From Halorussus salinus (GTDB lineage Archaea > Halobacteriota > Halobacteria > Halobacteriales > Haladaptataceae): a DNA stretch of 64,000 nt. The notes under the pieces were generated by a model. That model was not told the DNA's origin. It saw only the letters and a list, made by a program, of their open reading frames with translations, and did no database searches. The stretch's first letter is position 1, and each line of letters begins with the position of its first letter. Positions 43,366-51,743 of this stretch are shown one piece after another. The stretch lies in the NCBI RefSeq assembly GCF_004765815.2, contig NZ_ML974127.1:1466927-1530926 (forward strand), in the 5' to 3' direction. The position numbers were made by a program, and so were the translations under genes.

Positions 43366-44196
43366 CTACGACTCTCCCACCGCGACCAGTTCCCCGAACG
43401 CCTCGTCGTACGCTCGCGCGACCGCGGCGGGGTCCCGGCGGTCCTCGCCGGGGAGCGCCGGGAGCGCGGCGGTCGCCTTCGGGTCGGCGAGGTCCGTCAC
43501 GTCGCCGGTGTGGACCTCCAGTCGGCCCTCGCGGGCGCTCCCGCCGGCGACCTCGCAGGCCTTCAGGAAGCGGTCGCCGTCGTAGGCTCGCATTCGGCCC
43601 GGTTCGACCACGGCCACTGCGTCGAAGTCGAGGCCGCGAATCGGGAGCGCCACGTCGCCGTACGACTCCACGACCGCGGTCCCGCCGGTCTCGTCTTGGA
43701 GGTCCCGGACGCGCTCGGCGAACCCCTCGAACATCGGGAGGTGGAGCCGTCTCGTTATCTCGTCCAGTCGCTCGACTGACTCGACTTCGGGCGCGTCGGC
43801 GATGGGGAGGTTCCGCCGGGCCGAGTCGGGCACGTCGGCGCGGGCGTTCACGACGAACGACTCGCCCACGCGGTCCAGCACGAACTCGCGGTGGGACTGG
43901 CCGACGAGTCCGGTGTCCGGGCCGGGCGAGGGTCGCCAGAGGCGGTGGACCGGGTTCAGGTCTTCGGGGTCGAAGTCGGTCCCGCAGGCGTCACTGCTCG
44001 CCGCGGCGAGGCGCTTGGCGTCCTTCCCGTAGAGGCGGCCCTCCTCGACCGCGCGCCGGTAGTCGTCGTGGTCGAACCAGTAGTCGTTGCCCGCGCGGGG
44101 CTTGAATCCGACCGCGCCGAGGAGGGCGACGAGACCGGTCGTGAACGTCGTCTTCCCGGCGTCCACCCGGTCGCCGCCAGCGACGAGGAGCCTCAT
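43366..44196 (-). CDS. P-loop ATPase of unknown role
   Basis: ATG 44196 gives 276 residues. The N-terminus is RLLVAGGDRVDAGKTTFTTGL, a Walker A loop. No clear Walker B or domain identity follows; conserved features include GNDYWFDHDDY and VVESYGDVALP. The gene overlaps the small protein gene by four bases (44193-44468), an operon sign. It could be a kinase or a regulatory ATPase. Confidence 0.75.
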   Translation of the reverse strand: MRLLVAGGDRVDAGKTTFTTGLVALLGAVGFKPRAGNDYWFDHDDYRRAVEEGRLYGKDAKRLAAASSDACGTDFDPEDLNPVHRLWRPSPGPDTGLVGQSHREFVLDRVGESFVVNARADVPDSARRNLPIADAPEVESVERLDEITRRLHLPMFEGFAERVRDLQDETGGTAVVESYGDVALPIRGLDFDAVAVVEPGRMRAYDGDRFLKACEVAGGSAREGRLEVHTGDVTDLADPKATAALPALPGEDRRDPAAVARAYDEAFGELVAVGES

Positions 44197-44468
44197 CTGT
44201 CGTCGGACTTCAGGCCGTAGTAGCCCGGTTCGTCGTCGGCCTCGGGTTCGGCGATGACCAAGTCGTCGGCGTTGTTCATGACCCACGGAATCGCCCAGTC
44301 GAGCAGGATGTCCTCGGTCTCGGCCTCCAACTCGGCGTCGGGGTCGAGTCCCTGCAGGAGACGCGCGATTTCGTAGACGGTGTACATCTGGTCGGTCTTC
44401 AGTAGCTCCTCGGCGGTGTAGAAGTCGCAGGGGTGGAGCTGTTCGAACTCCGATTTCGGTCGGGGCAT
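44193..44468 (-). CDS. Small conserved haloarchaeal protein (DUF5827-like)
   Basis: 91 residues starting MPRPKSEFEQLHPCDFY, followed by a helical domain (ELLKTDQMYTVYEIARLLQGL) and acidic segments. The gene is widely seen in haloarchaea, to my recollection as DUF5827. Translationally coupled to the P-loop ATPase. Confidence 0.75.
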   Translation of the reverse strand: MPRPKSEFEQLHPCDFYTAEELLKTDQMYTVYEIARLLQGLDPDAELEAETEDILLDWAIPWVMNNADDLVIAEPEADDEPGYYGLKSDDR

Positions 44469-44648
44469 GGCCGAGCGTACGACCGAACGCGGGGTAAATG
44501 GTTCGTCTCGTCGTCGCGGAGTCGTTAGGGTATTTTCGCCGAGAGCGTCGCAGTGTCGGGCCTCGCGCTCCGAATCTCGTCGCTTCGACCTTTCGAGGAA
44601 CTGCTCGGGCCTAATTTTTATATCTCGTCACGACGCAGGGCAAGTATC

Positions 44649-45077
44649 ATGGGAGACGAGGAGGACGACCGCCGAGAGGCGAAGCGGGCGCTCGTCGAGG
44701 CGTTCTCGACGTTCGGGAGCGACGCGCTCCGAGACGTGTGGCTGTTCGACCAGCGGACTCACGAGCGACTCTACGTCCGCGACGACGTTGCCGAGAAGGT
44801 CACCGACCTCGACGTGCCCCGGTTCGTGGACAACGAGCGGTACGGCTACGTCACGCGCGACACCTACAGCGACCTCTACTACGCCGACTACAACTACACC
44901 GTCCGGGGGTTCGACGGGTTCGAGCAGTTCCGGACGTTCCTGTCCGAGGAGGACCGGCGGGTCGGTGTGTTCGGGAGTTTCGACCGACGGGAGGGCGGGT
45001 ACGACTTCGGCGCGTTGAACGACGAACTCGCCGCCGTGGTGGCGGACTACTCCTTCGAGGCCTTCGTGCCGGAGTGA
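44649..45077 (+). CDS. Hypothetical protein of about 142 residues
   Basis: I start at ATG 44649. The product is acidic, cytoplasmic and without repeats; it has FVDNERYGYVTRDTYSDLYYADYNYTV-like aromatic spacing (residues 58-84). The family is not recognised. Stands alone, divergent from the small conserved gene and convergent with pstS. Confidence 0.6.
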   Translation: MGDEEDDRREAKRALVEAFSTFGSDALRDVWLFDQRTHERLYVRDDVAEKVTDLDVPRFVDNERYGYVTRDTYSDLYYADYNYTVRGFDGFEQFRTFLSEEDRRVGVFGSFDRREGGYDFGALNDELAAVVADYSFEAFVPE

Positions 45078-45109
45078 CGCGGCGAGTCAGTTGTTGGGGT
45101 CGGGGAGAA

Positions 45110-46204
45110 TCAGTTGTCGGGGTCGGGAAGCTTGTCGAGTTGCGTCGTCCGGCGCTCGTCGGTGAGCGCGGCGTAGCCCTGCGTCTTCACGTAGTTGTCC
45201 TGCCCGAACTCGCTGATTATCATCCGGAGGTACGCGGCTTCCTTCTTGGAGGTGCCCTCGTAGGTGTAGCAATGGAGGTCGCGCGAGAGGGGGTAGTCCT
45301 CGTCGGCGAGGTTCTCGCCGGGTTTGTAGGTCGTGCCGTCGAACGACAGCGAGATGGCGGGAACGTCCGAACCGACGAACGCCAGCGCCATGTACGCGAC
45401 GACGTTGTCGGACTTGGAGACGAGCGTCTTGACCTGTTGGTTCTGGCCCTTGCGCACGTCCACGCCGGGCATCTTCGCGTCCGGGTCGCCCAGCAGGTTC
45501 GACCGGAAGGCGGTGTCGGTACCGGAGCCTTCGGCGCGGCCGACTGCCTGAATCTCTTTCTCCTCGCCGTCGTACGAGTCGATTTGCGACCAGTTCGTGA
45601 TGTCGCCCGTGTAGATTTTCCGGACCTGTTCGGCTGTGAGTTCCTCGACGCCAGCCTCGTAGACCTCCTTGCTGACGACGATAGGTTGGGCGTCCACGCC
45701 GACCACGTGGTCCGTGTACTCGTTCAACTCCTCGTCGCTGGCGTCCGGGAACTCCGCGGCGACCGGCGCGCTGGCGTTGCCGATGTCCACGAGGTCGTTC
45801 TTGAGTTTCTCCAGTCCGGTCCCGGAGTGGCTCAGCCCGACCGACACGTCGAACGGCGGCGCGGCGTCCCCGGTCGCCTCGAAGCCGTAGAGACCGGCCC
45901 AGTAGTCCGCGAGTCGTTTCTCGGTGTCGATGTCGTAGTTGCTCGGTCCCCAGTACTCCTCGTCGCTGGCGGGCGGGTTCGACGACCAGACCGACCCCGC
46001 GGTACTCGTAATCGGGTAGACCGTAGACGAGCCACCGGCCTTCAGTTGCGACGGCTCGGACGACTGCCCCTCCGAGTCGCCGTCGTTCTGATTGCCGCTC
46101 TGGTTCGTGCCGCCACCGGTGCCGCCGACGCACCCCGCGAGCGCCAGCGCACCGGATGCTCCTGCGGCGGTCAAGAACTTGCGACGAGTCGATTTCCCTG
46201 TCAT
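45110..46204 (-). CDS. pstS: PstS-family phosphate-binding lipoprotein
   Basis: The 364-residue protein has a twin-arginine motif (STRRKFL) and a lipobox (LALAGC, Cys near residue 25), so it is a Tat-exported lipid-anchored solute-binding protein. The mature part has GGSSTVYPIT and SHSGTGLEKL-like phosphate-binding signatures and the VAAEFPDAS region. The PstS family supplies the high-affinity phosphate transporter; pstC, pstA and pstB are not next to it, so it may be a stand-alone copy. Its upstream region 46205-46290 is strikingly AT-rich. Confidence 0.9.
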   Translation of the reverse strand: MTGKSTRRKFLTAAGASGALALAGCVGGTGGGTNQSGNQNDGDSEGQSSEPSQLKAGGSSTVYPITSTAGSVWSSNPPASDEEYWGPSNYDIDTEKRLADYWAGLYGFEATGDAAPPFDVSVGLSHSGTGLEKLKNDLVDIGNASAPVAAEFPDASDEELNEYTDHVVGVDAQPIVVSKEVYEAGVEELTAEQVRKIYTGDITNWSQIDSYDGEEKEIQAVGRAEGSGTDTAFRSNLLGDPDAKMPGVDVRKGQNQQVKTLVSKSDNVVAYMALAFVGSDVPAISLSFDGTTYKPGENLADEDYPLSRDLHCYTYEGTSKKEAAYLRMIISEFGQDNYVKTQGYAALTDERRTTQLDKLPDPDN

Positions 46205-46439
46205 CGCCTGAGAGAAGCCGCGACTATCTGATAAACCCTCCGAAGGAAATATATATTTTCTCGATATCTATATATTGCTCTCCATTGCCACCGTTTCACG
46301 ATGGAACGGACCGGTTTGTGAACTATTCGCAAGCATAGCTATCGAGAGCCGGACGTGTCGGATACGGGACCTTCGCCGACCGGACGCGCCACGCGCCGCT
46401 GGTCGGGCGTAGCGACCGAAAGAAAGCGAGTGATTCGGA

Positions 46440-47051
46440 CTACTCGTGGTTGCCGACGGTCTTCTCGTACTGTTCGGCGACGTGGTCCCAATCGACGACC
46501 TCGAAGAAGTTCTCCACGAAGTCGCCGCGGTCCGGACCGTAGTCGTAGTAGTACGAGTGCTCCCACACGTCGAGGGCGAGGATGGGGTGTGCGCCCCAGA
46601 GCGCGCCTTGGTCGTGCTTGTCGACGGCGAGGTTACGGAGCTGCTTGGCGACCGGGTCGTAGACCAGCAGCGCCCAGCCACCGGCGGCGCTCGCTGCGGC
46701 CTCGAACTCGCCCTTCCAGCCCTCGTAGGAGCCGAAGTCCTCCTCGATGCGGTCGAGGAGGTCGCCCTCGGGTTCGCCGCCGCCGTTCGGGTCCATGTTG
46801 TCCCAGAACAGCGTGTGCAGGTAGTGACCCGAGCCGTTGTGGGTCACGTCGCCGAGCGCGCCCGCACTGGAGCCGAAGTCCCCGCTCTCGCGGTTCTCGG
46901 CCAGCGTCTCCTCGGCGCTGTCGAGCCCGTTGACGTAGCCCTGATGGTGGGTGTCGTGGTGCCACGTGAGCACCTGTTCGCTGATGTGCGGCTCGAGCGC
47001 GTCGTAGTCGTACGGAAGCGGCGGTAGTTCGGGGTTGGATCGCTCGGACAT
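46440..47051 (-). CDS. sod: Superoxide dismutase (Mn/Fe), first of a tandem pair
   Basis: The 203-residue protein has the Mn/Fe-SOD fold: PYDYDALEPHISEQVLTWHHDTHHQGYVNGL (metal His), GHYLHTLFWDNM (His), and LDVWEHSYYYDYG (Asp and His). It converts superoxide to hydrogen peroxide and oxygen. A paralogue of 210 residues lies upstream on the same strand; the two are about half identical by eye. Confidence 0.97.
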   Translation of the reverse strand: MSERSNPELPPLPYDYDALEPHISEQVLTWHHDTHHQGYVNGLDSAEETLAENRESGDFGSSAGALGDVTHNGSGHYLHTLFWDNMDPNGGGEPEGDLLDRIEEDFGSYEGWKGEFEAAASAAGGWALLVYDPVAKQLRNLAVDKHDQGALWGAHPILALDVWEHSYYYDYGPDRGDFVENFFEVVDWDHVAEQYEKTVGNHE

Positions 47052-47366
47052 AATTGAACCTCGCTCCTATATAGACCCTTTTCGGTCTTAAACTTTGAGA
47101 AGTCGACTGGTAACACGCCTCTAGGTGCGAGCCGAACCCGGTTTTCGGGCGCTCTCGACGCTGTTTCGGTCCCCGCTGGTGAAACCGCTTAAAGTAAGAT
47201 ATTTTATGTATTCGGTCTCGGACCGGCCTATTCGACCCGTTCGGGTCTCCTCGTCTTCCCTCGTTCTCTCTTTCTTTACCGTTCCTCTTCTCTCATTTCT
47301 GCCCGTCTCTCGTCTTCTCCGTGTCCTCTCGTCTGTCGTCTTCTCGTCGCTACCGACTACTCCGGC
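47052..47366. other. Intergenic region between the two SOD genes, with a pyrimidine-rich tract
   Basis: No gene seen. The right part (47246-47347) is a run of about 100 bases almost entirely C and T on the plus strand (purine-rich on the transcript strand). The left part holds a CTATATAG box near 47070 that precedes the first SOD gene. Confidence 0.55.
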
Positions 47367-47999
47367 TCAGTGCGAGCCGGTGTGGGTCGGAATCGCGTCG
47401 GCCTGCTTGGCCTGCTGGAAGCGCGCTTCCACGTCGTCCCAGTTTACGACGTTCCAGAAGTTGTCCACGTACTCTCCTCGGTTGTTCTCGTACTGGAGGT
47501 AGTAGGCGTGTTCCCACACGTCACAGACGAGGAGTGGCGTGGCTCCCTGCGGGTGCTGGTTCTGGTGATTCTCCGCGGCGGCGACGATGGGCTTGTCGGC
47601 GATGTGGTCGTAGACCAGCATGCCCCACCCGGAGCCTTCGACGCCTTTCGCGGCCTCCGAGAAGTCCTGCTTGAACCCGTCGTAGCCGCCGAAGTGGTCG
47701 TCGAGCGCATCGGAGAGTTCCCCGCCCGGTTCGCCGCCGCCGTCGGGGTGCATGTTGCTCCAGAAGACGGTGTGGTTGACGTGTCCCGAGAGGTTGAACG
47801 CGAGGCTCCGCTTGACCGAGCGCACGTCGCCGAAGTCGCCGGACCCGCGCATCTCTTCGAGTTTGTCGAGGGCGGCGTTCGCGCCGTCCACGTAGCCCTG
47901 ATGGTGCTTGTCGTGGTGCAGTTCCATGATGCGCTGGTCGATGGCCGGTTCGAGTGCGTCGTAGTCGTACGGTAGTTCCGGTAGTTCGTAAGTAGCCAT
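47367..47999 (-). CDS. sod: Superoxide dismutase (Mn/Fe), second of a tandem pair
   Basis: ATG 47999 gives 210 residues; a longer start at 48026 is unlikely. Metal ligands His (ELHHDKHHQGY), His (GHVNHTVFWSN), Asp and His (CDVWEHAYYLQY) are intact. It shares the fold and catalytic set with the SOD downstream. The two differ in details, for example WGMLVYDHIAD against WALLVYDPVAK. Having two SODs side by side suggests differential regulation or metal preference. Confidence 0.97.
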   Translation of the reverse strand: MATYELPELPYDYDALEPAIDQRIMELHHDKHHQGYVDGANAALDKLEEMRGSGDFGDVRSVKRSLAFNLSGHVNHTVFWSNMHPDGGGEPGGELSDALDDHFGGYDGFKQDFSEAAKGVEGSGWGMLVYDHIADKPIVAAAENHQNQHPQGATPLLVCDVWEHAYYLQYENNRGEYVDNFWNVVNWDDVEARFQQAKQADAIPTHTGSH

Positions 48000-48184
48000 T
48001 GGTCTCTCCCCCGTCGTCCGGGGCAACGGCCACGCGGTTAAGTGTTAAGCCAGTGGTCGCGTCGGCGATATGCAGGCTGACGGACAGGCGCGTCGGAGGC
48101 CCGCGACGGCGCGCTTGCGTCGGGTCGCTCCGACGAGCGGTAACCTACCCAACAATTTTTACGCTCGGTTGCGAACCGACGGAT

Positions 48185-48415
48185 ATGAGCGGCGTCCTCC
48201 GAAATCGTCGCGCGGCAGTTCGCACGGGATTGGCGGCGCTCGTGGCCTGTCTGCTCGGCCTGTCGTTCGTCGCCGTCGCGGGCGGGCAGGCGTGGCACCG
48301 CGTCGAGTCGGTCCTCTCGGCGGTCGCGGTCGTCCTCGTCGTTCTCCTCGTTCTCAAAGCCGCGGTCGTCTTCGTTTCGGTTGGGCTTCGGCTCGTCCTC
48401 TCCTCGGGAGAGTGA
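48185..48415 (+). CDS. Small membrane protein
   Basis: 76 residues with two hydrophobic helices (about 13-33 and 43-68) after a short basic N-terminus. Unknown function. Divergent from the second SOD gene and 137 bases ahead of the peroxiredoxin gene on the same strand. Confidence 0.65.
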   Translation: MSGVLRNRRAAVRTGLAALVACLLGLSFVAVAGGQAWHRVESVLSAVAVVLVVLLVLKAAVVFVSVGLRLVLSSGE

Positions 48416-48552
48416 CGCGGTCGGTGCAGAGAGCGCCGACCGCGCGAATCGGTCGCTGGCGTGCCGAGAGGTCGGACTCCTCGGCGACCGAGACCGCGGT
48501 CAGTTCGGCCGCCGCCGCAACCGGCTTTGACTTCGGTCGCCACGGTAGACCC

Positions 48553-49035
48553 GTGACGCTCGAAGGCTCCGAGGCACCCGATTTCAGCCTCGAAAGCACG
48601 TCCGGCGGGCAAGTATCGCTCGAAGAAACGCTGGAGTCCGGCCCGACCGTCGTCCTCGTCAACCGCGGCCACTGGTGTAGCTTCTGCGCCGAACAGTTGG
48701 CGACCTTCAGCAGGGTCTACGAGGACCTCCACTTCAACGAGGGCGTGAGCGTCCTCCCGGTCGTGACCAGCGAGGTCCCGAAACTGGTCGAGATGCGCGA
48801 CCGCTTCGACTACGACTTCCAACTCCTCGCGGACCCCAACGGCGAGGTCGCCGACCGGTACAGCGGCACCGAGGAGACCAGCCACGGCGTGACGGGCGTC
48901 GCCGGAACCTACGTCGTGGACGGCGACGGCGTGGTCCGATACGAGCAGGTCGCCGACGACTTGACCGACCGGACGTACGGCAACTGGGTCCGGTACTTCC
49001 TGCGCAACGACTTCGAGGACCCCTTCGGCGAGTAG
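48553..49035 (+). CDS. Peroxiredoxin/thioredoxin-like redox protein
   Basis: GTG start at 48553 gives 160 residues. Thioredoxin fold with the active-site CxxC in RGHWCSFCAEQ and the surrounding VVLVNRG pattern of AhpC/BCP-like proteins. It is near the SOD pair and the photolyase, in a set of stress-related genes. Product class is firm; whether it acts as a peroxidase is inference. Confidence 0.88.
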   Translation: MTLEGSEAPDFSLESTSGGQVSLEETLESGPTVVLVNRGHWCSFCAEQLATFSRVYEDLHFNEGVSVLPVVTSEVPKLVEMRDRFDYDFQLLADPNGEVADRYSGTEETSHGVTGVAGTYVVDGDGVVRYEQVADDLTDRTYGNWVRYFLRNDFEDPFGE

Positions 49036-49059
49036 TCGGGCGAGGCCGGGGCGCGACCG

Positions 49060-50514
49060 TCAGTCGTCGCCGCGCGCGTCCTCGAACATCGCGATGGCCT
49101 CCTCGCGGCGCTTTGCGTGGTCCACGATTGGCGCGGGGTAGTCGGGCGCGATGCGCTCGCGCTCGGCGTCGCTCAGTTCGTGCCAGCCGTGAACGTCCTC
49201 GGGGTAGGCGTCTTCGAGTTCCGGGACGTACTGCTTGATGAACTCGCAGTCCGGGTCGTAGCGTTCGCCCTGCGTCATCGGGTTGAAGATGCGGAAGTAC
49301 GGCTGGGCGTCGGTGCCGGTCGAGGCGGCCCACTGCCACCCGCCGGTGTCGTTTCCGGTGTCGTGGTCGGCCAACTTCTCGCGGAACCAGTCGTAGCCCT
49401 CGCGCCAGTCCAGCAGGAGGTCCTTCGTGAGGAAGGAGGCGACCACCATCCGGAGGCGGTTGTGCATGTAGGCCTCCTCGCGGAGTTGGCGCATCGCGGC
49501 GTCCACGATGGGGTAGCCCGTCTTCCCCTCTTTCCACGCCGCCAACGCTTCGGGGTCCTCGCGCCACTCGATGTCGTTCTCGTAGGACTTGTAGTTGCGA
49601 GACACCACGTCGGGGCGAGCAGACAGGACGTGAGCGTAGAACTCCCGCCACGCGAGTTGGCTCTGGAACTCCCGGACCGATGCGGCCTCGGTCCCCTCCT
49701 CGGGTTCCGCGCCCTCGTCGTCCGGGACGCCTTCGGTGCGCGACATGGCCTCCTCGGTGGCGGCCCAGACCTCCCGAATTCCGATGGTGCCCCACTTGAG
49801 TTGCGCCGAGAGCCGCGAGGTCCCGTCTTCCGCGGGGTAGTCGCGCTCGTCGGCGTACCGGAAGATGGCCTCCTCGCAGAAGTCGGCGAGGAGGTCGCGC
49901 GCGACTTCGGTTCCAGCGGGCGGTACGTCGGCCTCCGGCTCGTCGAAGCCGAGGTCCGCGAGCGTCGGGAGCGCGGTCGTTCCCGGTACGTCCGGCGCGT
50001 CGTCCGGAGCGGCTATCTCGCCCTCGCTGGGCGCGTCGTAGGGCGCGTCTTTCTCCCGGTCGCGCCACTTCTTCCAGAAGTAAGTGTAGACGGAGTAGTG
50101 TTCGCCCTTGTTGGTCCGGATGGAGCCGGGTTCGTGGTGGACCGCGTCGTGGTAGGCCGCCCGCGAGATGGCGGCGTCGTCCAGCGCGAGGCGGACCTCG
50201 CTGTCGCGTTCGCGGGCCAGCCCGGAGTAGTCGCGGTTCCAGAAGACGGCTTCGGCGTCGTAGGCGTCGGCGATTCGGGGTAGCTCCTCGCGGGGGTCCC
50301 CGCGGACGACCAGCAGGTCGCCGCCCAGTTTGCGGTAGTCGGCGCGGAGCGATTCGAGCGCGTCGAGCATGAACGCGACGCGAGGAGGCGAGGCGTGTGC
50401 CAGAATCTCGGGGTCGAAGACGAAGACCGGGAGGACCGGCCCGTCGGCGGCCGCCTCGGCGAGCGCACGGTTGTCCGAGAGGCGGAGGTCGCGTCGGTGC
50501 CAGTGGACGTTCAT
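49060..50514 (-). CDS. Deoxyribodipyrimidine photolyase / cryptochrome
   Basis: ATG 50514, 484 residues. The N-terminal antenna domain (HWHRRDLRLSDNRAL) and the C-terminal FAD domain with the expected Trp-rich DNA-binding motifs (LAWREFYAHVL, YMHNRLRMVVASFLTKDLLLDW, DTGNDTGGWQWAASTGTDAQPYFRIFNP) match class I CPD photolyases. They repair UV-induced pyrimidine dimers with blue light. Confidence 0.96.
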   Translation of the reverse strand: MNVHWHRRDLRLSDNRALAEAAADGPVLPVFVFDPEILAHASPPRVAFMLDALESLRADYRKLGGDLLVVRGDPREELPRIADAYDAEAVFWNRDYSGLARERDSEVRLALDDAAISRAAYHDAVHHEPGSIRTNKGEHYSVYTYFWKKWRDREKDAPYDAPSEGEIAAPDDAPDVPGTTALPTLADLGFDEPEADVPPAGTEVARDLLADFCEEAIFRYADERDYPAEDGTSRLSAQLKWGTIGIREVWAATEEAMSRTEGVPDDEGAEPEEGTEAASVREFQSQLAWREFYAHVLSARPDVVSRNYKSYENDIEWREDPEALAAWKEGKTGYPIVDAAMRQLREEAYMHNRLRMVVASFLTKDLLLDWREGYDWFREKLADHDTGNDTGGWQWAASTGTDAQPYFRIFNPMTQGERYDPDCEFIKQYVPELEDAYPEDVHGWHELSDAERERIAPDYPAPIVDHAKRREEAIAMFEDARGDD

Positions 50515-50574
50515 ACTCGGAGCGTAGGACCGATGGACCGTCAAACGATGGGGTCCGGAGAGAAGTGGGTCCCG

Positions 50575-51465
50575 TTACTTGTTCGGCAGGTACGCCAGCG
50601 CGACCATCGTGAACGCCGCGAGGACGCTGAGGATGAAGACGCCCCAGAGACCCGCGAAGCGTTCGTTCTGGTGGCGAACGCTGTCGAGTTGCGCGTGGTA
50701 CTCAGCGGGCTGGCTAGAGAGGACGAGCGTCCCGTTGTCGGGGTAATGAGTCGTGTACGTCTGGCCGTTCAGCGTCACGTTGTTGCCCCCCGCGGCGAAC
50801 GCCATCTTCGCCGGGGTGCCGCCGCGGACGAGGGTCGTCCGAATCGGCGTGGTTTCCCCGAACTCGATGGTGTTGGTCCGCGGCGCGGTCCACGTCAGCT
50901 TCACCGCGCTCGCGGTGATATTCGAGACCGTTGTGCTGTTGTTCGCGTACTGGAGCGTGCCTCCGGCGGTGAGTCGCTCGGTGTTCGGCTCGCCGAACTG
51001 CTGGCGCTTGTATTCGGAGACCGGGACGAGCGTCCGGGTACCGTTCCGCTCCTCGACGACGAAGGTCCGGTCGTTCTGCTGGATTGTCGTCGTGTTGTTT
51101 CCGAGCGGTTGGACCTCCCGGAGCGTCGCCTCCGAGGGGTTCGAGACGTTCGGTATCAGGACGCGGTACTCGTCGCTCTGATACGTCACCGTCGAGTTGT
51201 TCGTCCACGTCTCGGTGTAGCGCGCCGACTCGTTCACCCACGTCGCCGACGCGGAGCGGACGACGCTCCCCTCGGACATCCGGGCGGACACGTCGCTGAC
51301 GTTGTAGGTTCGGCCGTCAACCGTGAACTCGTCGCCAGTCCCGAGTTCGTAGTCGGGGTTCTCGACGGACGCGGTCGGTTGCTCTGTGACCGACAGGGCC
51401 GTGAACGCTGCCGTCGCTACGAGGAAAAAGAACGCCACGTACAGCGCAGTAGTGCGCTTTTGCAT
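50575..51465 (-). CDS. Membrane protein with a large extracellular domain
   Basis: The 296-residue product has a membrane helix at 8-26 and a second near residues 270-291, with about 240 exported residues between. The domain is Asn/Thr-rich with many Asn-x-Thr/Ser sites for archaeal N-glycosylation. No family is recognisable. No close operon partner. Confidence 0.7.
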   Translation of the reverse strand: MQKRTTALYVAFFFLVATAAFTALSVTEQPTASVENPDYELGTGDEFTVDGRTYNVSDVSARMSEGSVVRSASATWVNESARYTETWTNNSTVTYQSDEYRVLIPNVSNPSEATLREVQPLGNNTTTIQQNDRTFVVEERNGTRTLVPVSEYKRQQFGEPNTERLTAGGTLQYANNSTTVSNITASAVKLTWTAPRTNTIEFGETTPIRTTLVRGGTPAKMAFAAGGNNVTLNGQTYTTHYPDNGTLVLSSQPAEYHAQLDSVRHQNERFAGLWGVFILSVLAAFTMVALAYLPNK

Positions 51466-51743
51466 ACGATTTAGGTTTCGATTCGGACCATAAAACAGTT
51501 GCTAAACTCGGCATCGTTCTCGGAATTATAAATTGACAGTCGCTACGGTATTCGAAATTCGAATCGGCATCCGAACCCCGTTTTCACTCGAAGAGTGATA
51601 CTCGAATAGATTATAGAACGAGAACTGTTCGGACCTCCGAGTCCCGTCGAGTCGCCCGTCTCGGGTCGGTTTCGCCGGTCGCTCCTCGCATCGGTCCGTC
51701 CTCGCGTCGGTCGGCCCGATTCGGAACCTCCCTTCGACGGCCC

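Noticed and set aside
44738-46231. Long open frame antisense to pstS
   Set aside because: Arg/Val-rich antisense frame without motifs; PstS has a Tat lipoprotein signal and family motifs.
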